DNA from: Terfezia claveryi
Taxonomy: Eukaryota; Ascomycota; Pezizomycetes; Pezizales; Pezizaceae
Assembly (NCBI GenBank): GCA_015179025.1
Contig: WHUX01000191.1
Coordinates: 1 to 64,000 of the forward strand
Length of the DNA stretch: 64,000 nt
Direction: 5' to 3'
Part shown: positions 43,142-54,780 of the stretch, piece after piece
How positions within the stretch are numbered: the stretch's first letter is position 1
Layout: the number at the start of each line of letters is the position of its first letter
The notes under the pieces: generated by a model
Database searches by the model: none
Seen by the model: only the letters and a program-made list of their open reading frames with translations
What the model was told of the DNA's origin: nothing
Made by a program: the position numbers and the translations under genes

Positions 43142-45561
43142 GGTTGCCAGAGCCAGGATCACAACGGCCATTTTCAGGTTTTGTGTACATACCATACCTC
43201 GTTGTAAGAATTTTCCGTAGTCTATCCCAGTCCTTATCATTTTCTTATAACCACCACATGTACTTTACTTGTGCAGGGCACTCAAAGCAGTCTTACTAGA
43301 TATGGTCGCCACCCATGGGCAGTTTGTTTGCCTATGGTTCGTCATAGGTAGATCAGTAGTAACTACCAGGATGCCTTCGCTCTTAGCAACCGATTACCGC
43401 CATGGAATGGGTATGCATGAGCCACGTATGTAGAGGTATTCGCGATCGGCGAGCTCTGAAGAGTTCAGAGATTCTAACGCATGATCGGCCAGAGCTGATT
43501 GATGATCTCGGTGACGTACACAAATATGCCATGATTTCCACAGCACTCACTGTTAAAAGCCCTAACTCACATTCATCGCCCACTCCAGCCCCGCCGAATT
43601 CTTTGGTTATTCTTCATGTGGAGTTGGTAAGCTATGAATAACTAGTCTAGGAACGGTTCTCTACAAGGGACTAAGTACTAGTTATGAATTATGCAAATGA
43701 GCTTGACCGCATAGTGCCCCCAGTAGGTGTTCACATGCATAAGTTATTATTTATCTGAAAAAACTTATCGTTATTGACGAGAACGCTAGTGCTTAACTAC
43801 TGCAAGCCCCGTGTCTCCAATGTGCATGCGTCAATTCCCCTGCGGACCGATCGCCATACCCATGTAGCTAATTCTAAGCATATCCGTTATGTACTACGTG
43901 TCAAATGAAAACTGCAGTAGCTCTGCAGAGCCTCACTGTTTTTTACCATCGTTTGGTCCCTTTTTGCGGGAATTTCATGGCCAACGTAACCAAGGTCATA
44001 GGAAATTCAGAAAATACGACCAAGCAACAGATCTATCAAATTTGTTTAACATCAAAGTGACCTAAATCGTCATTTTGCAAGGTAATCACTTTACACTTAC
44101 TTCATAGTGATTTGGGAAGTATACATATAGACATAACGTCAACTCCTTATCACAAAAATTCTAATTGGGTCTATTAGCGATCAAACCGAAGCTAATGTAA
44201 TAGCTCATTAGCGCTAGCACTTAATTCGGTTGCCAACGAAGTTTACAAGGTATAGTCTGGTTGGCACAAACACCCTCCACAAGGTATATTCTACTGCAAA
44301 GTGCCCTCTGCGAGGGGTAGTAAAAGTGATAGAGTACACGATAAGTAAGGGCGCAGTTTCAACCAAGCACAGCCCCTCACATGCTAGTTGGAAATCGGAC
44401 TGCCAGTCTGTATGAACACTACAATCGGCACAACATTGACGGGAAGAATAATAGTCTGCCAGCATGTGGTGCAACTTCGACCTTGAACGACAGGGAAGAG
44501 AGAGTTGTCGATAACATGTACCTACCTACATACATACGTACTGTGCTATCAAAACAGATATGCAGGCAAAGATATGTAATATATGCATATGTTGTAGTTC
44601 CATGCAGGGAGCTCTGCACATGCGCATCATAAAAGCATATGTGTAGGACTCCAATTTTAGGTTGCAGAGCAGGCAACAATAGCCGCCAAAAGGCGCAAAT
44701 CCCAACATAAATCCTTAGCTTAAACGGGATCAACCGTATATAGCCGAAGGGATCTATAATCTAGAACTATTCAAAAAAATTCAACGACAAATCGGTATCG
44801 CGGCCGTCACCAACATTGTGTTTCACTTGGTAAGCTGACATGTACTAGTACATGCGCATGATTTCATGTTGGCATGAGACTACTATGATCATGACGGACG
44901 ACCACACCTACAGTACAGTGCATGACTAACTAGGTATATTTACAGGCCAGATTCCCTTGGTCAGACAAAACTCAGCTCCCGTCGTACCATTACCAGATAT
45001 AGCTCAGGCGCGTTTGACGCTGTGAAGTGCTTACCAATCATGGTGCATCAATGCTGGACCATCAAACTTCACCTTGCCGATCCATTTTTCTGCAGTTGAA
45101 TCAGCCTTGACACGTGCAGAGCCACTCGACATCTTTCTTTTTTAACTGCTTCTTCGAACCCACGAATCTCAACGCGACTATAACTTGACACACGTTCACC
45201 ATGCTTATCAGACTTTGAACTCCAGGAACAGAGCGGCAATATCTCAGGTATATTCCCCAATGTTACTTCAAACATTCCTGTACTAATAACTGCTGTACCA
45301 TACGTCGCTATTTGCTTTTCAAAAGCAGATTACTCGCATGCAGCGCAGACAATGAAGCCGCGGGTGCCTAGGAGGCCTTGACTCTTGCATTACCTATTAT
45401 AACTTCTAATCGGGTTCTCTAGCTGCCGTGGCATGCCACTTACCACTAGAAATAACCACTGTTTCTTATATGGAGTTCTAGACCTCCTAGCATACATCTT
45501 TCCCCTAATGCGCTCGGAGCTGCTCATGGAGCAGAGGTTCATTCTGCATGTGCCTATATGT
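43142..45561. other. Unassigned region, no clear gene
   Basis: Several frames of 60-100 codons occur on both strands (for example 43402-43641 plus) but none shows a known domain or convincing intron structure. One micro-insertion lies at 44255-44278. Confidence 0.35.
44255..44278 (-). repeat. CCAGACT micro-insertion, 24-25 nt
   Basis: GTCTGGTTGGCACAAACACC plus CTCC lies between perfect 10-bp direct repeats ACAAGGTATA (44245-44254 and 44279-44288). Confidence 0.65.
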
Positions 45562-45573
45562 TCATGAATAAGT

Positions 45574-46016
45574 TTTTTTTTTTTTGTTTTTTTTTGAAGT
45601 CTGTACGTCTGTGAAGCCTAAGGCTATGAGACGGCCTCGTTCCCTCATCCCAAAGGACTCGGTACACCCACGAGACGACGGGCTGCATAAACGCCCTGCC
45701 TCCCGAACCAAGGAAAACACCCAAAAGACCCCCCCCTCCGCCACGCTCGCTGTCCGGCCTCTCCACAAGAATTAAAACTGAACCCCCCCCCCCCCAAACG
45801 CCTCCCCCGCCATACCGCCCCGTGCCGCCCCCCCCTTCAATGCTCATCTCAGGTCGAGATTGGAGAAGAAGGTTTCTACAAGGTCGACGGCGGTTTCCCT
45901 CCCCCCGTCCCTTACCTTCTTGAGCCATTTCCCCCGCTCATCCATCTCTTCCCAGTTACCCCACCTCCTGCCGATCTCCTCCCCCCGCGGGCAGACCAGG
46001 GCGACATGCCTGCCTG
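45574..46016 (-). mobile_element. 5'-truncated LINE, C-terminus plus 3' end
   Basis: 443 bp between perfect 12-bp duplications TCATGAATAAGT (45562-45573 and 46017-46028). On the minus strand it ends in an A-rich tail (T runs at 45574-45596 on plus). Its first part has an open frame ending EEMDERGKWLKKVRDGG, ETAVDLVETFFSNLDLR and a stop (45858), which reads like the C-terminus of a LINE polyprotein; I could not assign the clade (Tad1 is a guess). The 3' untranslated part is very G-rich. The long frame overlapping it (45928-45554, minus) is low complexity. A target-primed insertion is well supported by the duplication and tail. Confidence 0.75.
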
Positions 46017-46028
46017 TCATGAATAAGT

Positions 46029-46603
46029 ATACATATGCTCTAGATACAGGAACATGGCTAGTTCAACTCAGCTCCCAGGATTTCCAAATGTCTGAGTGAT
46101 GGCATGTTTCACGTACATGCTGCTATCTATTATCTATTCCTGCAGCCAAGGTGCATGCGGGGTTATGTGACTCAGAAATGGGAAAAGTAAGAACAAAATT
46201 CACATCATAAGTGCCCCGCTGTATCTATCAGTCTAGATCCTTCCAGTTTGTACATGGAAAAACCGGTTTGTTTGAAAGTTGACAATGCTTTATAACAAGT
46301 CGCTACAATTGATGGGTCATGTGAAATTCTATTATCGAACAAACATTAGTGGCGGACAGCTTAGTTGCAGGTCTACACAAGTGAACCATGTTCGGATCTA
46401 CTTGAGTATGCTATGAGGTTAATCGAATCGATCAAAGAGTGGCTGACATGCAGCGAGCACCCATCTAGAATGACCAATTGAATGGCGTAGACCACATACT
46501 ACAATGCAAGCTTAATAGGGAGTGTGTGATGTTTTGTGTTTATCAGAGATTCCTAGTATCATTCAAGGTGGGGTGACTAGAACTAGCCCTGAAGAATCGA
46601 GTC
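46029..46603. other. Unassigned region
   Basis: Nothing recognised. Confidence 0.35.
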
Positions 46604-46677
46604 TTTCTTTTTTTTATTTTTTATTTTTTTTATAAATACTTGTTACTCCTATGCGGCCCCATCAGGGAGCCATGAGG
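46604..46677 (-). mobile_element. SINE-like copy 2, truncated
   Basis: T-rich tail, then ATACTTGTTACTCCTATGCG, GCCCCATCAGGGAGCCATGAGG; the CCACCC hairpin and 5' head are missing. Confidence 0.6.
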
Positions 46678-49007
46678 TATGAGACTCATTGAGGACACGC
46701 CCTCAAAATTATAGATTCGGCAGTCTGGTTGCACTAGATTCGGGTACAAGTAATGAGTTTTGGGAATAAAAAAGTTCCCATGGCATCGCCATTCACTCTC
46801 TACTAGTGCAATCTACTACATACTACCCTGTATCTTCGAGAGTGGTCGAGGATGTTTTGAATACTTACATGTGTTTTTTATTTAGTTTAAAAAACGCCTG
46901 ATACGCGCGGTCCGCCTGAGGATATGACCGGACCTCTATGCGTAACTGGATTAAAGGTAGATATAGATTGGGCAGCAGATTTCTAGGAAGTACGTAGCAC
47001 TCTGCAAAATCCATAAACAAGGTATTTCAATCCCTCACTAGTTGTGAAGTTCTCACACGACCGCCTCGACGCCTCCCTTGAGGGGCCAGGAATGCCCACC
47101 TGAACAAAGCCCAATGTTCAACGCCCCTAGGATCATAACCTTAGCGTTTGGTTAGTCCTCAGGCCTGTAGATCTCCATGAAAAGTATCAAGGATCTTCGC
47201 ATTGGGTATCTAATGGGTAAGATATCGAGAACGTCAAAACTAAAGTATGTCAGCACTGGCATTCATTGCAAGAACTACACTGCCAATCAACCAACGGTAT
47301 CGCACACCCCTTTCTTTCCGTATTGTACTGACCTGGAGCTCCTCTGCAGCATAATTACTCCTGACTCTTGATGGTGACTCGATTAAGGAAGGAATCCGAA
47401 CCTTGAGACTACCTTAAACGCAAGGAACTACTCCAGATTTCATTACAATACCATAGGAGTTATATCCGCGATTCGACTGTTTCGCCGGTGTAGGATCTGG
47501 ACTACGTCCCGACAATAGATGGAGCTTGTCCTGCTACACGAACAGGCCGTGCATGGGCAATTGAATCCTCAAATTACGTTGATTCACTCCTATCTAGAAG
47601 GCATGTAAGTACAGTGACTCATGCGTTGAGAGTCTAGTTATCAGTATCAATTAGGGCGTTAGACTTAGACTTTGAGCTGACGATGGGCTAGCATGTCAGT
47701 TGATAGAGTCTCTAAGACTCTCTATTACTTGCTCAACAAGCTGGATAGAATGTTGGATAGCGTATATCCCCCAAATAGGAAACCTTTACTATTTGCTTCC
47801 AAAGGCCTTGGGGTATTGTCTGATTGATCTCTTGCATTGGGGGTTCTCATAAACAGGGACCAGGTATATACATGTCTTCTCTCGGTCCCCTAGATCGTAT
47901 TCTCCACTCAGCCAATAACCCCCTTTACCTGGAAGAAATGCTCTTGCTGTTGCTGCCTGATACTTACAGCATCTTGCCCGTTGGATATATTGGACTCCGC
48001 TGCATGCACACGTACTGGCGAACAAAAAAATAGAATATGTTAATCCGTTTACTAGGTTCATAGGGACAACTGTGTCGTGATCAAGTATGTAGTTCAAAGG
48101 CTGTCATACCATGGTACCGTAAACTTGATAATAAAATTCATTTTCCTGGAGGCGTGACTCTACGGTACTCCGCATATCGGCTAACTCACGATCACCTAGA
48201 TGTGGCGATGAGTGGGGCTGGCGTTATTTATTGTGTAAGTGTCTCTCTGTTCCATCCTTTAGGGTTTGCTCCCTTGAGCATACTTGGCTGCGCCGGCCTT
48301 CTTCCTCATGCTCATTTGAATATGTACTTATACCCTTGCCTAGCTGTATTCATAGTCTTGTGGTTGATGCGCCTGGGCACGAAACAGAACTTTTGTGCGC
48401 AGACCTTCAGGGACTACATTTACAGCCTTATAACGGCTCTGGCTTGTGGGATGTGTCCTACGTATGTAAAGGGGTGAATGTCTCCGGGCCAAGGTCCAAT
48501 CTTGCCCCGGCATCCTTCTCAATCAATAGGGTCTTATCTAGGTATCATCTTGCTATGAACTTTCTAGAGTGCCGAGTAAGACTGCAGCTTCCGTCCTATA
48601 TACACACGATCCGGGAGTTTTATAGGAGGGTGATACGGTATAAAATTCCAGGCATAATACTACGATTTCCGCCCCAAAAAATGCTCTGAAATTGCGATTG
48701 CAAGGCCCTAGATCCAGGTTGGTCTCATCACACTCGTACATCAGAGGTGTTTAAAAATTCTCTCACAGAGGATGTACAGGAGTAGTCTGTTTAATCCACT
48801 CTAAGTCATGTGGTGCAGCAGGAGCTTGATTGTTGTTAGGCCTAAACTTCGAGTATTGATGTCATAATCATGATGTTCGAATCCATCGTTTGCAACTGTA
48901 ATCCCACACCTGCGCATCTTTTTATTCCTCATTGAGCTGCATGGCCGTTAGCATACTTATATTATATTAGCCAGCCCCCCTAGTTCAGGCACACATCCTT
49001 ACCACTA
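46678..49007. other. Unassigned region, no clear gene
   Basis: Contains a micro-insertion (46721-46734). The longest frames (48154-48477 and 48231-48689, plus, overlapping) show hydrophobic or mixed sequence without a known motif; I do not call them. Confidence 0.35.
46721..46734 (-). repeat. CCAGACT micro-insertion, 14 nt
   Basis: CAGTCTGGTTGCAC lies between perfect 9-bp direct repeats TAGATTCGG (46712-46720 and 46735-46743). Confidence 0.65.
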
Positions 49008-50065
49008 TCAGATTCTACGGTCCTCATATTTATTACGGTACGTCGGGCCCTGGGTGTATCGCACGGGCTGCTGAATGATACTTGGTCCCGTTAGTGGTTC
49101 TGCTGGACCATTTTCCGTCATACGATATCCTTGTAGATGTTGAATAGGATGTTTAGTAGATCCGTCCGCATATCTCTTTGCCTGTCCAGGTCGGCATAAG
49201 CGACATTGCCAAAATCGCTTATTATTAATGGTGACTGCTTCACCATACTGCCCAAATCCAACTTCGTCGTGGTGTATTTCGCATGTGCCATAGGGAGGAG
49301 GGTGCTGCTCCTGAACTATCATCACCACCACTTATATCGATTGCGCTCGGAGACTGTTGACTTGATGGTATTGCGGAAGGCTCCGGATCAAAATTCGTAA
49401 ATTGACTAGATGATAATTGCGATAGGTCACTTATAGTCTCCTGATCATCATTGAAAATCCCCGACATATCCATAGATGAAGTGTCAAAATTATCCATATC
49501 TTGCATATGGGTCAGCATACAGTTTTTTTTGTCACAGAAATAAAATAGGTAGGTACTTACCACGATAAGTGACTAAACAGTTGCCTTCATGCGGATTGAC
49601 CCGATAGCAACGGAAACACCTACAATTATATGCTAATTCCCTTAAGCGGCTGTCCTGCATAGCCTGGACTGCCGCTTGAATAGCCTGGACCACGGCCTGA
49701 ATAGCCTGGACCATGGCCTGAATAGCCTGGACTATGGCCTGAATAGCCTGAATAGCCTGGACCCGGCCTGAATAGCCTGCATAGCCTGGACTATGGCCTG
49801 GACGGCCTGAATAGCCTGGACTATGGCCTGGACGGCCTGAATAGCCTGGACTATGGCCTGGACGGCCTGAATAGCCTGGACTATGGCCTGGACGGCCTGA
49901 ATAGCCTGGGCCGGCCTGAGGCCGGTCCAGGCTATCCAGGCCTTCTGAGGTCAGGCCGGGGCCGGCCCAGGCGGTTTCAGGCCCGCACGGACCTTGGCCC
50001 CCAGGCCAGGCTTCAGGCCGCCTGGTCGGCGGCCGGGCCGGGTGAGAACACTGTGTCCGTTGCAA
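49008..50065 (-). pseudogene. BED-type zinc-finger gene, probably a truncated hAT transposase
   Basis: Exon 1 (50065-49561) codes a Pro/Gly-rich repeat region and then CRCFRCYRVNPHEGNCLVTYR. A 61-bp GT-AG intron (49560-49500) leads into exon 2, MDNFDTSSMDMSGIF, Ser-rich. Near 49300-49270 the frame shifts by one base and continues as FGQYGEAVTINNKRFWQCRL, CRPGQAKRYADGSTKHPIQHL, which has the spacing of a BED finger (W-C-x2-C ... GSTKH..HL) as at the N-terminus of hAT transposases. A stop at 49008 follows soon after, and no hAT catalytic domain is found to the left. So this is a finger without a transposase, either truncated or domesticated and then broken. The first Met at 50065 is uncertain because the repeat region is low complexity. 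Confidence 0.5.
49676..49920. repeat. Minisatellite with 21- and 30-bp units
   Basis: Units GAATAGCCTGGACCATGGCCT (21 bp) on the left, changing to a 30-bp form with GGACGGCCT added on the right (about four copies). It lies in frame in exon 1 of the gene above, coding VQAIQA-type and then PGYSGRPGHS repeats. Confidence 0.8.
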
Positions 50066-50215
50066 GCCGTATAGCTAGGCATGAAGCAACGATATGAGTG
50101 CGAGCAAGGTGTGAAGTACGCAATATGATGTGCAAGCCGCTGCGAGCCGTATAGCTAGGCAGGAAGCACGCATATGATGTGCAAGCCGCTGACGGCTACA
50201 TATGGTATAGGTAGC
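50058..50215. repeat. Two to three copies of an approximately 70-bp repeat
   Basis: TGCAAGCCG...AGCCGTATAGCTAGGCA(G/T)GAAGCA...CATATGATG recurs at about 50058, 50129 and 50179, the last copy partial. Confidence 0.55.
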
Positions 50216-50407
50216 AAGGCATGGACCGAATGGGAGTAATGAGTATCTCTCATGGTCCTCTTACTGGGACCGAATAGGAGTAATGGCTATCTTAATAATA
50301 ATAAAAAAAGGTCTATGTGAGACTGTTTAGCAGCCATTGAGTCGTACACTACGACAGCCTTCGCTTGTATATATATGTTATTCAATACTTAAAACCGTTA
50401 GAATGTC

Positions 50408-50559
50408 TTTTTTTATTTTTTAAAGAATACTCATTTACTCATATTCGGTCCCAATGAGGGGACCATGATGAGCCATCCGGAAACCCGGTGGATTCAGAGC
50501 GCACCCCTATCCTCCACTACCGAGGCCCATTCGGACTAGTCTCAGTATGAACTTCACGG
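50408..50559 (-). mobile_element. SINE-like copy 3, probably full length
   Basis: 152 bp between perfect 12-bp duplications CGTTAGAATGTC (50396-50407 and 50560-50571). On the minus strand it begins GCCGTGAAGTTCATACTGAG, has TAGTCCGAATGG (one mismatch to a Pol III A box) and GCTCTGAATCC (8 of 11 to a B box) about 30 nt further, then the hairpin body and an A-rich tail. Confidence 0.75.
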
Positions 50560-50949
50560 CGTTAGAATGTCGCACATGTCATTCCGCCCATACCTAGCAA
50601 TAACCTTAAGACCCACATGATGTGTGCCCGGCTTTATCCGGCTCAACATATATACCATATGACGGTCCATATGAACTCATATATCCAGATTTCGTCCATA
50701 CATGTATATATAGCTTGTGTATTTCCCACTTCACTGTCGAGAATTAAGTGAGATCACAGCTGTTCCATACAAAGCTATCTATTCCTTGGTTCCCTCGGTC
50801 ATTCCTTCATTATTCTTACCTCGGCCTCCTTCATTGGAATCACGGCTCTCGCTGCTCACATATTCTCATAAAAGGTAGAGATTCCTTCTCCTCCTTCCCC
50901 ACTCATTATTTGCACATTCCTGAACTGCATCTCCAATCAGCACAATATT

Positions 50950-51063
50950 ATGAGCCAAATTTCCGAGTCGGCTTCTCGTACTCTAGACGATTTTGTGCGA
51001 GGGTTAGCGGAAGAGGGTACAGAAGGGGCTATTGACATTGAAGGCGAAGATGATAATGATTGA
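50950..51063 (+). CDS. Small acidic protein, 37 residues
   Basis: MSQISESASRTLDDFVRGL then an acidic end (EGEDDND). It is preceded by a TATA-like run (50705-50712) and a long pyrimidine-rich leader (50785-50910), features of fungal promoters, and by CACAATATTATG. No homology is known to me. A 470-bp inverted-repeat element begins 18 bp after the stop, so the gene could also be the first exon of something cut off. Confidence 0.3.
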   Translation: MSQISESASRTLDDFVRGLAEEGTEGAIDIEGEDDND

Positions 51064-51080
51064 TAATTACTAGGTAGGTA

Positions 51081-51550
51081 CAGACCCTAGACATAAGTCT
51101 TGGTAAAACGCCAAAACACACCAAAAGTGGCCCTCGTGTGAAAAATGGTAAAAACCGAGCCCGGCAGATCATTATATCAAAAAAATTGTAGATTTAAGAG
51201 AGAAGCACACGGTCTTTCCTCTGATTTTCACAGCCTGGTTAAACGCCTTGGACAGGCACAGCAGTCTGTAGAACTAAAGCAAATTCCAATATCGTGGAAA
51301 TTGCGCTAAACTGTATGGGGAATAACGCGTTTTCGCAACCTTTCAGTTTGCGAGGACTTCAAAAAATCACCATGGCAGCTGAAGAACTTCTATAGGCCTA
51401 TAAATCTGGATTTGGAAACTTCATATCAAGCTCAAACTCTATCCAAAAAGTCGTTCGTAAATTCACAAGGTGAGCGTGATTATGCAGGTATCTACGAAGG
51501 GCACTTTTGGTGTGTTTTGGGGTTTTGCCAAGACTTTTGTCTAGGGACTG
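51081..51550. mobile_element. 470-bp MITE with long terminal inverted repeats
   Basis: Begins CAGACCCTAGACATAAGTCT and ends (reverse complement) CAGTCCCTAGACAAAAGTCT; similarity continues for about 60 bp (GCCAAAACACACCAAAAGTG / CCCCAAAACACACCAAAAGTG after a few changes). A TA lies on each side (51079-51080, 51551-51552). No coding capacity. The TA target suggests the Tc1/mariner superfamily. Confidence 0.8.
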
Positions 51551-51580
51551 TAGCTAGCTAGCGAGTTTGGATATGATTAT

Positions 51581-51582
<2 letters not shown>

Positions 51583-51616
<34 letters not shown>

Positions 51617-51672
51617 ACTTGTTACTCCTATGCGGCCCCGTTAGGGGGGCCATGAGGAGCCACCCAGGAACC
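51583..51672 (-). mobile_element. SINE-like copy 4
   Basis: A T run, then ATACTTGTTACTCCTATGCG, GCCCCGTTAGGGGGGCC, ATGAGGAGCCACCC and AACCCGGGTGGA. Beyond the hairpins it does not match the 5' head of copy 3, so it is probably truncated near 51672. Confidence 0.65.
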
Positions 51673-52037
51673 CGGGTGGAAATTGTGTTGGGTGCTTGAG
51701 CCGCCCAGGGATGGTTCCTTAATGGGATGAAAAGCCTGCTGTGGGACCCTCGACTAGAGCCCAACGAGACGGGTGTGGACGCTGAGGTGATGCAATGCCT
51801 GCTGCGGAACCCTCGAGACACGAGGGGACTCCACCACTACGGGTATATAATGTTGATATATAGTTCTCAGTTAGAAAAGGGCTGACATGCACAACTTGAT
51901 TTCCCACCTTCCATCAGAGCCCAGAGTCTCAGTGAAAGCCAAGGACAACTGTGGTTGCAGAGCACTCTCGCATACAGCGGGTGCGGCATTCGAGGATCTG
52001 GCCAGGGTGACCGAAATACTTTTGTTCTGCAGGCTCT
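51673..52037. other. Unassigned spacer
   Basis: Two similar stretches (CCTGCTGTGGGACCCTCGA at 51730 and CCTGCTGCGGAACCCTCGA at 51796) form an approximate direct repeat of about 66 bp. No gene. Confidence 0.4.
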
Positions 52038-52167
52038 GCTTTTTTTTTTTTTTTTTTTATTTAAAAAAAAAATACTTGTTACTCCTATACTGCCCCGTCG
52101 GGGGTGCCATGAGGAGCCACCCAGAAACCCGGGTGGATTTAGGGGTGTGGCAAGTTAATCCACCAGA
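52038..52167 (-). mobile_element. SINE-like copy 5
   Basis: T run, A run, then ATACTTGTTACTCCTATACT, hairpins as in the other copies, then ATTTAGGGGTGTGGCAAGTT, which matches the start of copy 1 in reverse complement. No target duplication found; right end approximate. Confidence 0.65.
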
Positions 52168-54381
52168 CCCGTGCGACCTAAATACAAATAACTAAAAAGG
52201 GACGAGACCCCGTGCTGTCATCAACGGACGACCCGATGACCCGAGGGGCCTGACTGGACCTCAACCTAGCACTGAACTCGTGAAAATATGAACATGGAAA
52301 TGGCTGAAATCTAGGTAATCTCGTGATTGATTGACTTAAAAAAGGCCTCTGTTGCCTCGAAAGAATCCTCTCCCTCCTTTCTCCATTCCCCCTTGTCCAA
52401 CAATTCCCAGCTCCGTCTGGCTCCGCTTGAGAATGATGCTGATTGATCCTCATACACGGGATGAGGAGGGAAGGTCACCCCTCGATTGGCCCATGTCTCG
52501 TGGAGACTTGAATTCAAAGAGTTTATATTCCTTTTTGCAAAATTACATGAGTAAAGAGTTATCTCCCACGGCTACTGGGCGGAAGCGGAAAATTGCCCTT
52601 CCTAGGGACATTGAACCAACCCTATGGGAAACGTATGGCGCTTGACAGGGAATAACTAGGGACTATGTAGGGATTGACAACTATTGCATAGGGGCAGAGA
52701 CATAGGGGCAGAGTAAAGGTTGAAAAGCTTAGGAAGGTCATTGAATATTTCAACCACTGTGTGAGATTTGCCCCTAACTCCATGCTGTTATCTCACGATA
52801 AGTCTAGTCTTTTCGCAATTAATGAATCCCTCTTGATCAACTTTTACACTAATACTAGCAACCATTTCCAGAAACCTTGGTCACTATTGATATTCGTGGT
52901 AATCAACTCTGCTAGGGGCAAATTGCAAATATTCACTAGCATTTTAGATGCGTCAATATCAACCAGATAGGAGATGACGATCGAGGTGAAGTAGGGTTAT
53001 AGCTCGGGTGATTTGCTTGTCCAAGACAAATTTTGAAATTTCGTAGAGTGTACATGCATAGAGGAATGGGCGGCAGACGTTTTTTACAGCTACCATATAC
53101 TGTATGTAAGCTATTTGTATCCTTGTCATTGTGTGTTCTAGCTGTTATATCCCCTAGGGAACACATTTTCCACTCCTGATGTTTTGCAATTGGTTGGAGT
53201 TGCAGTTAGACCGCTTTTTGCTATATTGGTGAGATTTATCGATATATTGTAGAATATTGGGAGGATTCGGACTGATCTGTAAGACCATTAGGCAGCCTCG
53301 TGCTATTTGGTAAATAATTGCTTCTCTCTTAGGACTATAGGGGGTATTCAAGTACGATTCTGTGGTCCCGATACGACCCGGTTCCGCCCCCTCCTCCCCC
53401 AACCACGGTTTATACCATTCTAACCATTTTCATGTCCACCTTAATCTGGTCATGCACAAATAGCTGGATATGACCCTCAAATCTTCGGTTCCTCTGTGTA
53501 TTTGCTGGCATTTACCTCACTTTACATCTGCATGCTAGTCCACTGGAGGCATAACTGAGGAATCTCATTGCAAGGCTACTAATATAAAAGTAAACTGCCA
53601 GTAGAGAAACCAATAGAGAAAATAGAGTCCCAATATCACCCCCTTCCAGCGGACCATAACTTGCTATGTATATTCTGATACCACCTCCATTAATTCCGGT
53701 AAGAGTTATTTCGACGCTTATGGATAACAATAACCTATGCCAGCTAGTATTAGTTAATTCAATTCGGAAGCAAAAATCCTCAATGCAAAGCTGGAGAGCT
53801 CTGCATGTGGAAAACTGATATTCCACACTAGTTGGGTAGTTTGGAAGAATCAAAAATACCAATGTTTGGGATGTTCAGCTGAGTGGTAATAGCATCTGCT
53901 GTGCCAACCGCTCGCGCCGTGGGACATGTGATGTAGTATATCTGTTGATCCTTTGAGGAGGGAAAATAATTATATGTGGCTGCACCTATCATGTGTAACC
54001 CCACTAGGACACTTCTGTAAGTCCTCGAAATCTAGGGCAATGTTAGTCCCGCGCCTCCAACAACCGTCATATTCTCCTCTAAAGTCAGGATTTGTAGAGA
54101 GTATTCCAATCGCCTACGGCAATTACATGTACCAATGCTGCCAACTCACCCAAAATCAATCATCTAATCATGAGCACTCTCATAGGCATAAAATCTTAAT
54201 AATTACTAGCGGAGGTGTCTTGTTGTCAAATTCTGATCCTGGCAGAATTATCGCCGCTAAGTAACCATTGATCTTAACCCTGGAGAAATCTGACTTTTGG
54301 ATTTTTCTCAACAACCGAACTAGAATTCATGACCGACAATGGACTTGTTAAGTTGGGGTAAGCTCACCAATCCATAAACTA
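52168..54381. other. Unassigned region, no clear gene
   Basis: Frames of 70-116 codons exist (for example 53862-53512, minus, with one hydrophobic stretch near its C-terminus) but show no known domain. Nothing else recognised. Confidence 0.35.
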
Positions 54382-54778
54382 CAGTCAACTCTTGCTATAC
54401 CGGACCTCGCTATAACGGATCCCTTGTTATACCGGACGGACCAGACGCTTCCGGATATTTACCAGCAAATTGCCTCTCGCTATACCGGACCGGACAGAGT
54501 GCTTGAGGAGTGCAGGGGTCTTCTTATCCCTGTCGCCATACATTTCTCCCTCGCTATACCGGACTAGGCAGGGAGGGGCTAGTGCAAGCCAGACTAGCAT
54601 GTCTAGTTGCTGAATAATCGACTCTTAGGCCTATGTGACTCGAAATACCCTTATTGCGAGGGCAAAATGGGAGTTCTCAGAACCCACGTGACTGGTTAGC
54701 CCCTGTCTATCCGGAACCCTTGCTATACCGGACAAAAAGCCCTGGATTTCTGCCATCCGTTAAAGCAAGAGTTGACTG
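54382..54778. mobile_element. 397-bp pogo/Fot1-type MITE
   Basis: Terminal inverted repeats CAGTCAACTCTTGC on both ends, extending imperfectly through TATACCGGA / TTTAACGGA, with TA on both sides (54380-54381 and 54779-54780). CAGT-ACTC...TA-CGGA termini are usual in the pogo/Fot1 branch of Tc1/mariner. Inside, CTATACCGGAC recurs about five times. Confidence 0.85.
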
Positions 54779-54780
54779 TA

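Noticed and set aside
42815..43240. 141-codon frame, minus strand
   Set aside because: It runs through the SINE copy and its poly(A) tail (a Phe run), so it is a chance frame.
45554..45928. Gly-rich protein, minus strand
   Set aside because: It is a frame over the G-rich 3' end of the LINE remnant and ends in the poly(A) tail.
48154..48689. Two overlapping frames of 107 and 152 codons
   Set aside because: No motif, no homology known to me, and the overlap in different frames suggests that both are by chance.
48880..48900. tRNA gene (GTTCGAATCC resembles a B box)
   Set aside because: No acceptor stem or A box can be found at the proper distance.
49676..49920. CRISPR-like array
   Set aside because: Units follow each other without unique spacers; it is a minisatellite, and the genome is fungal.
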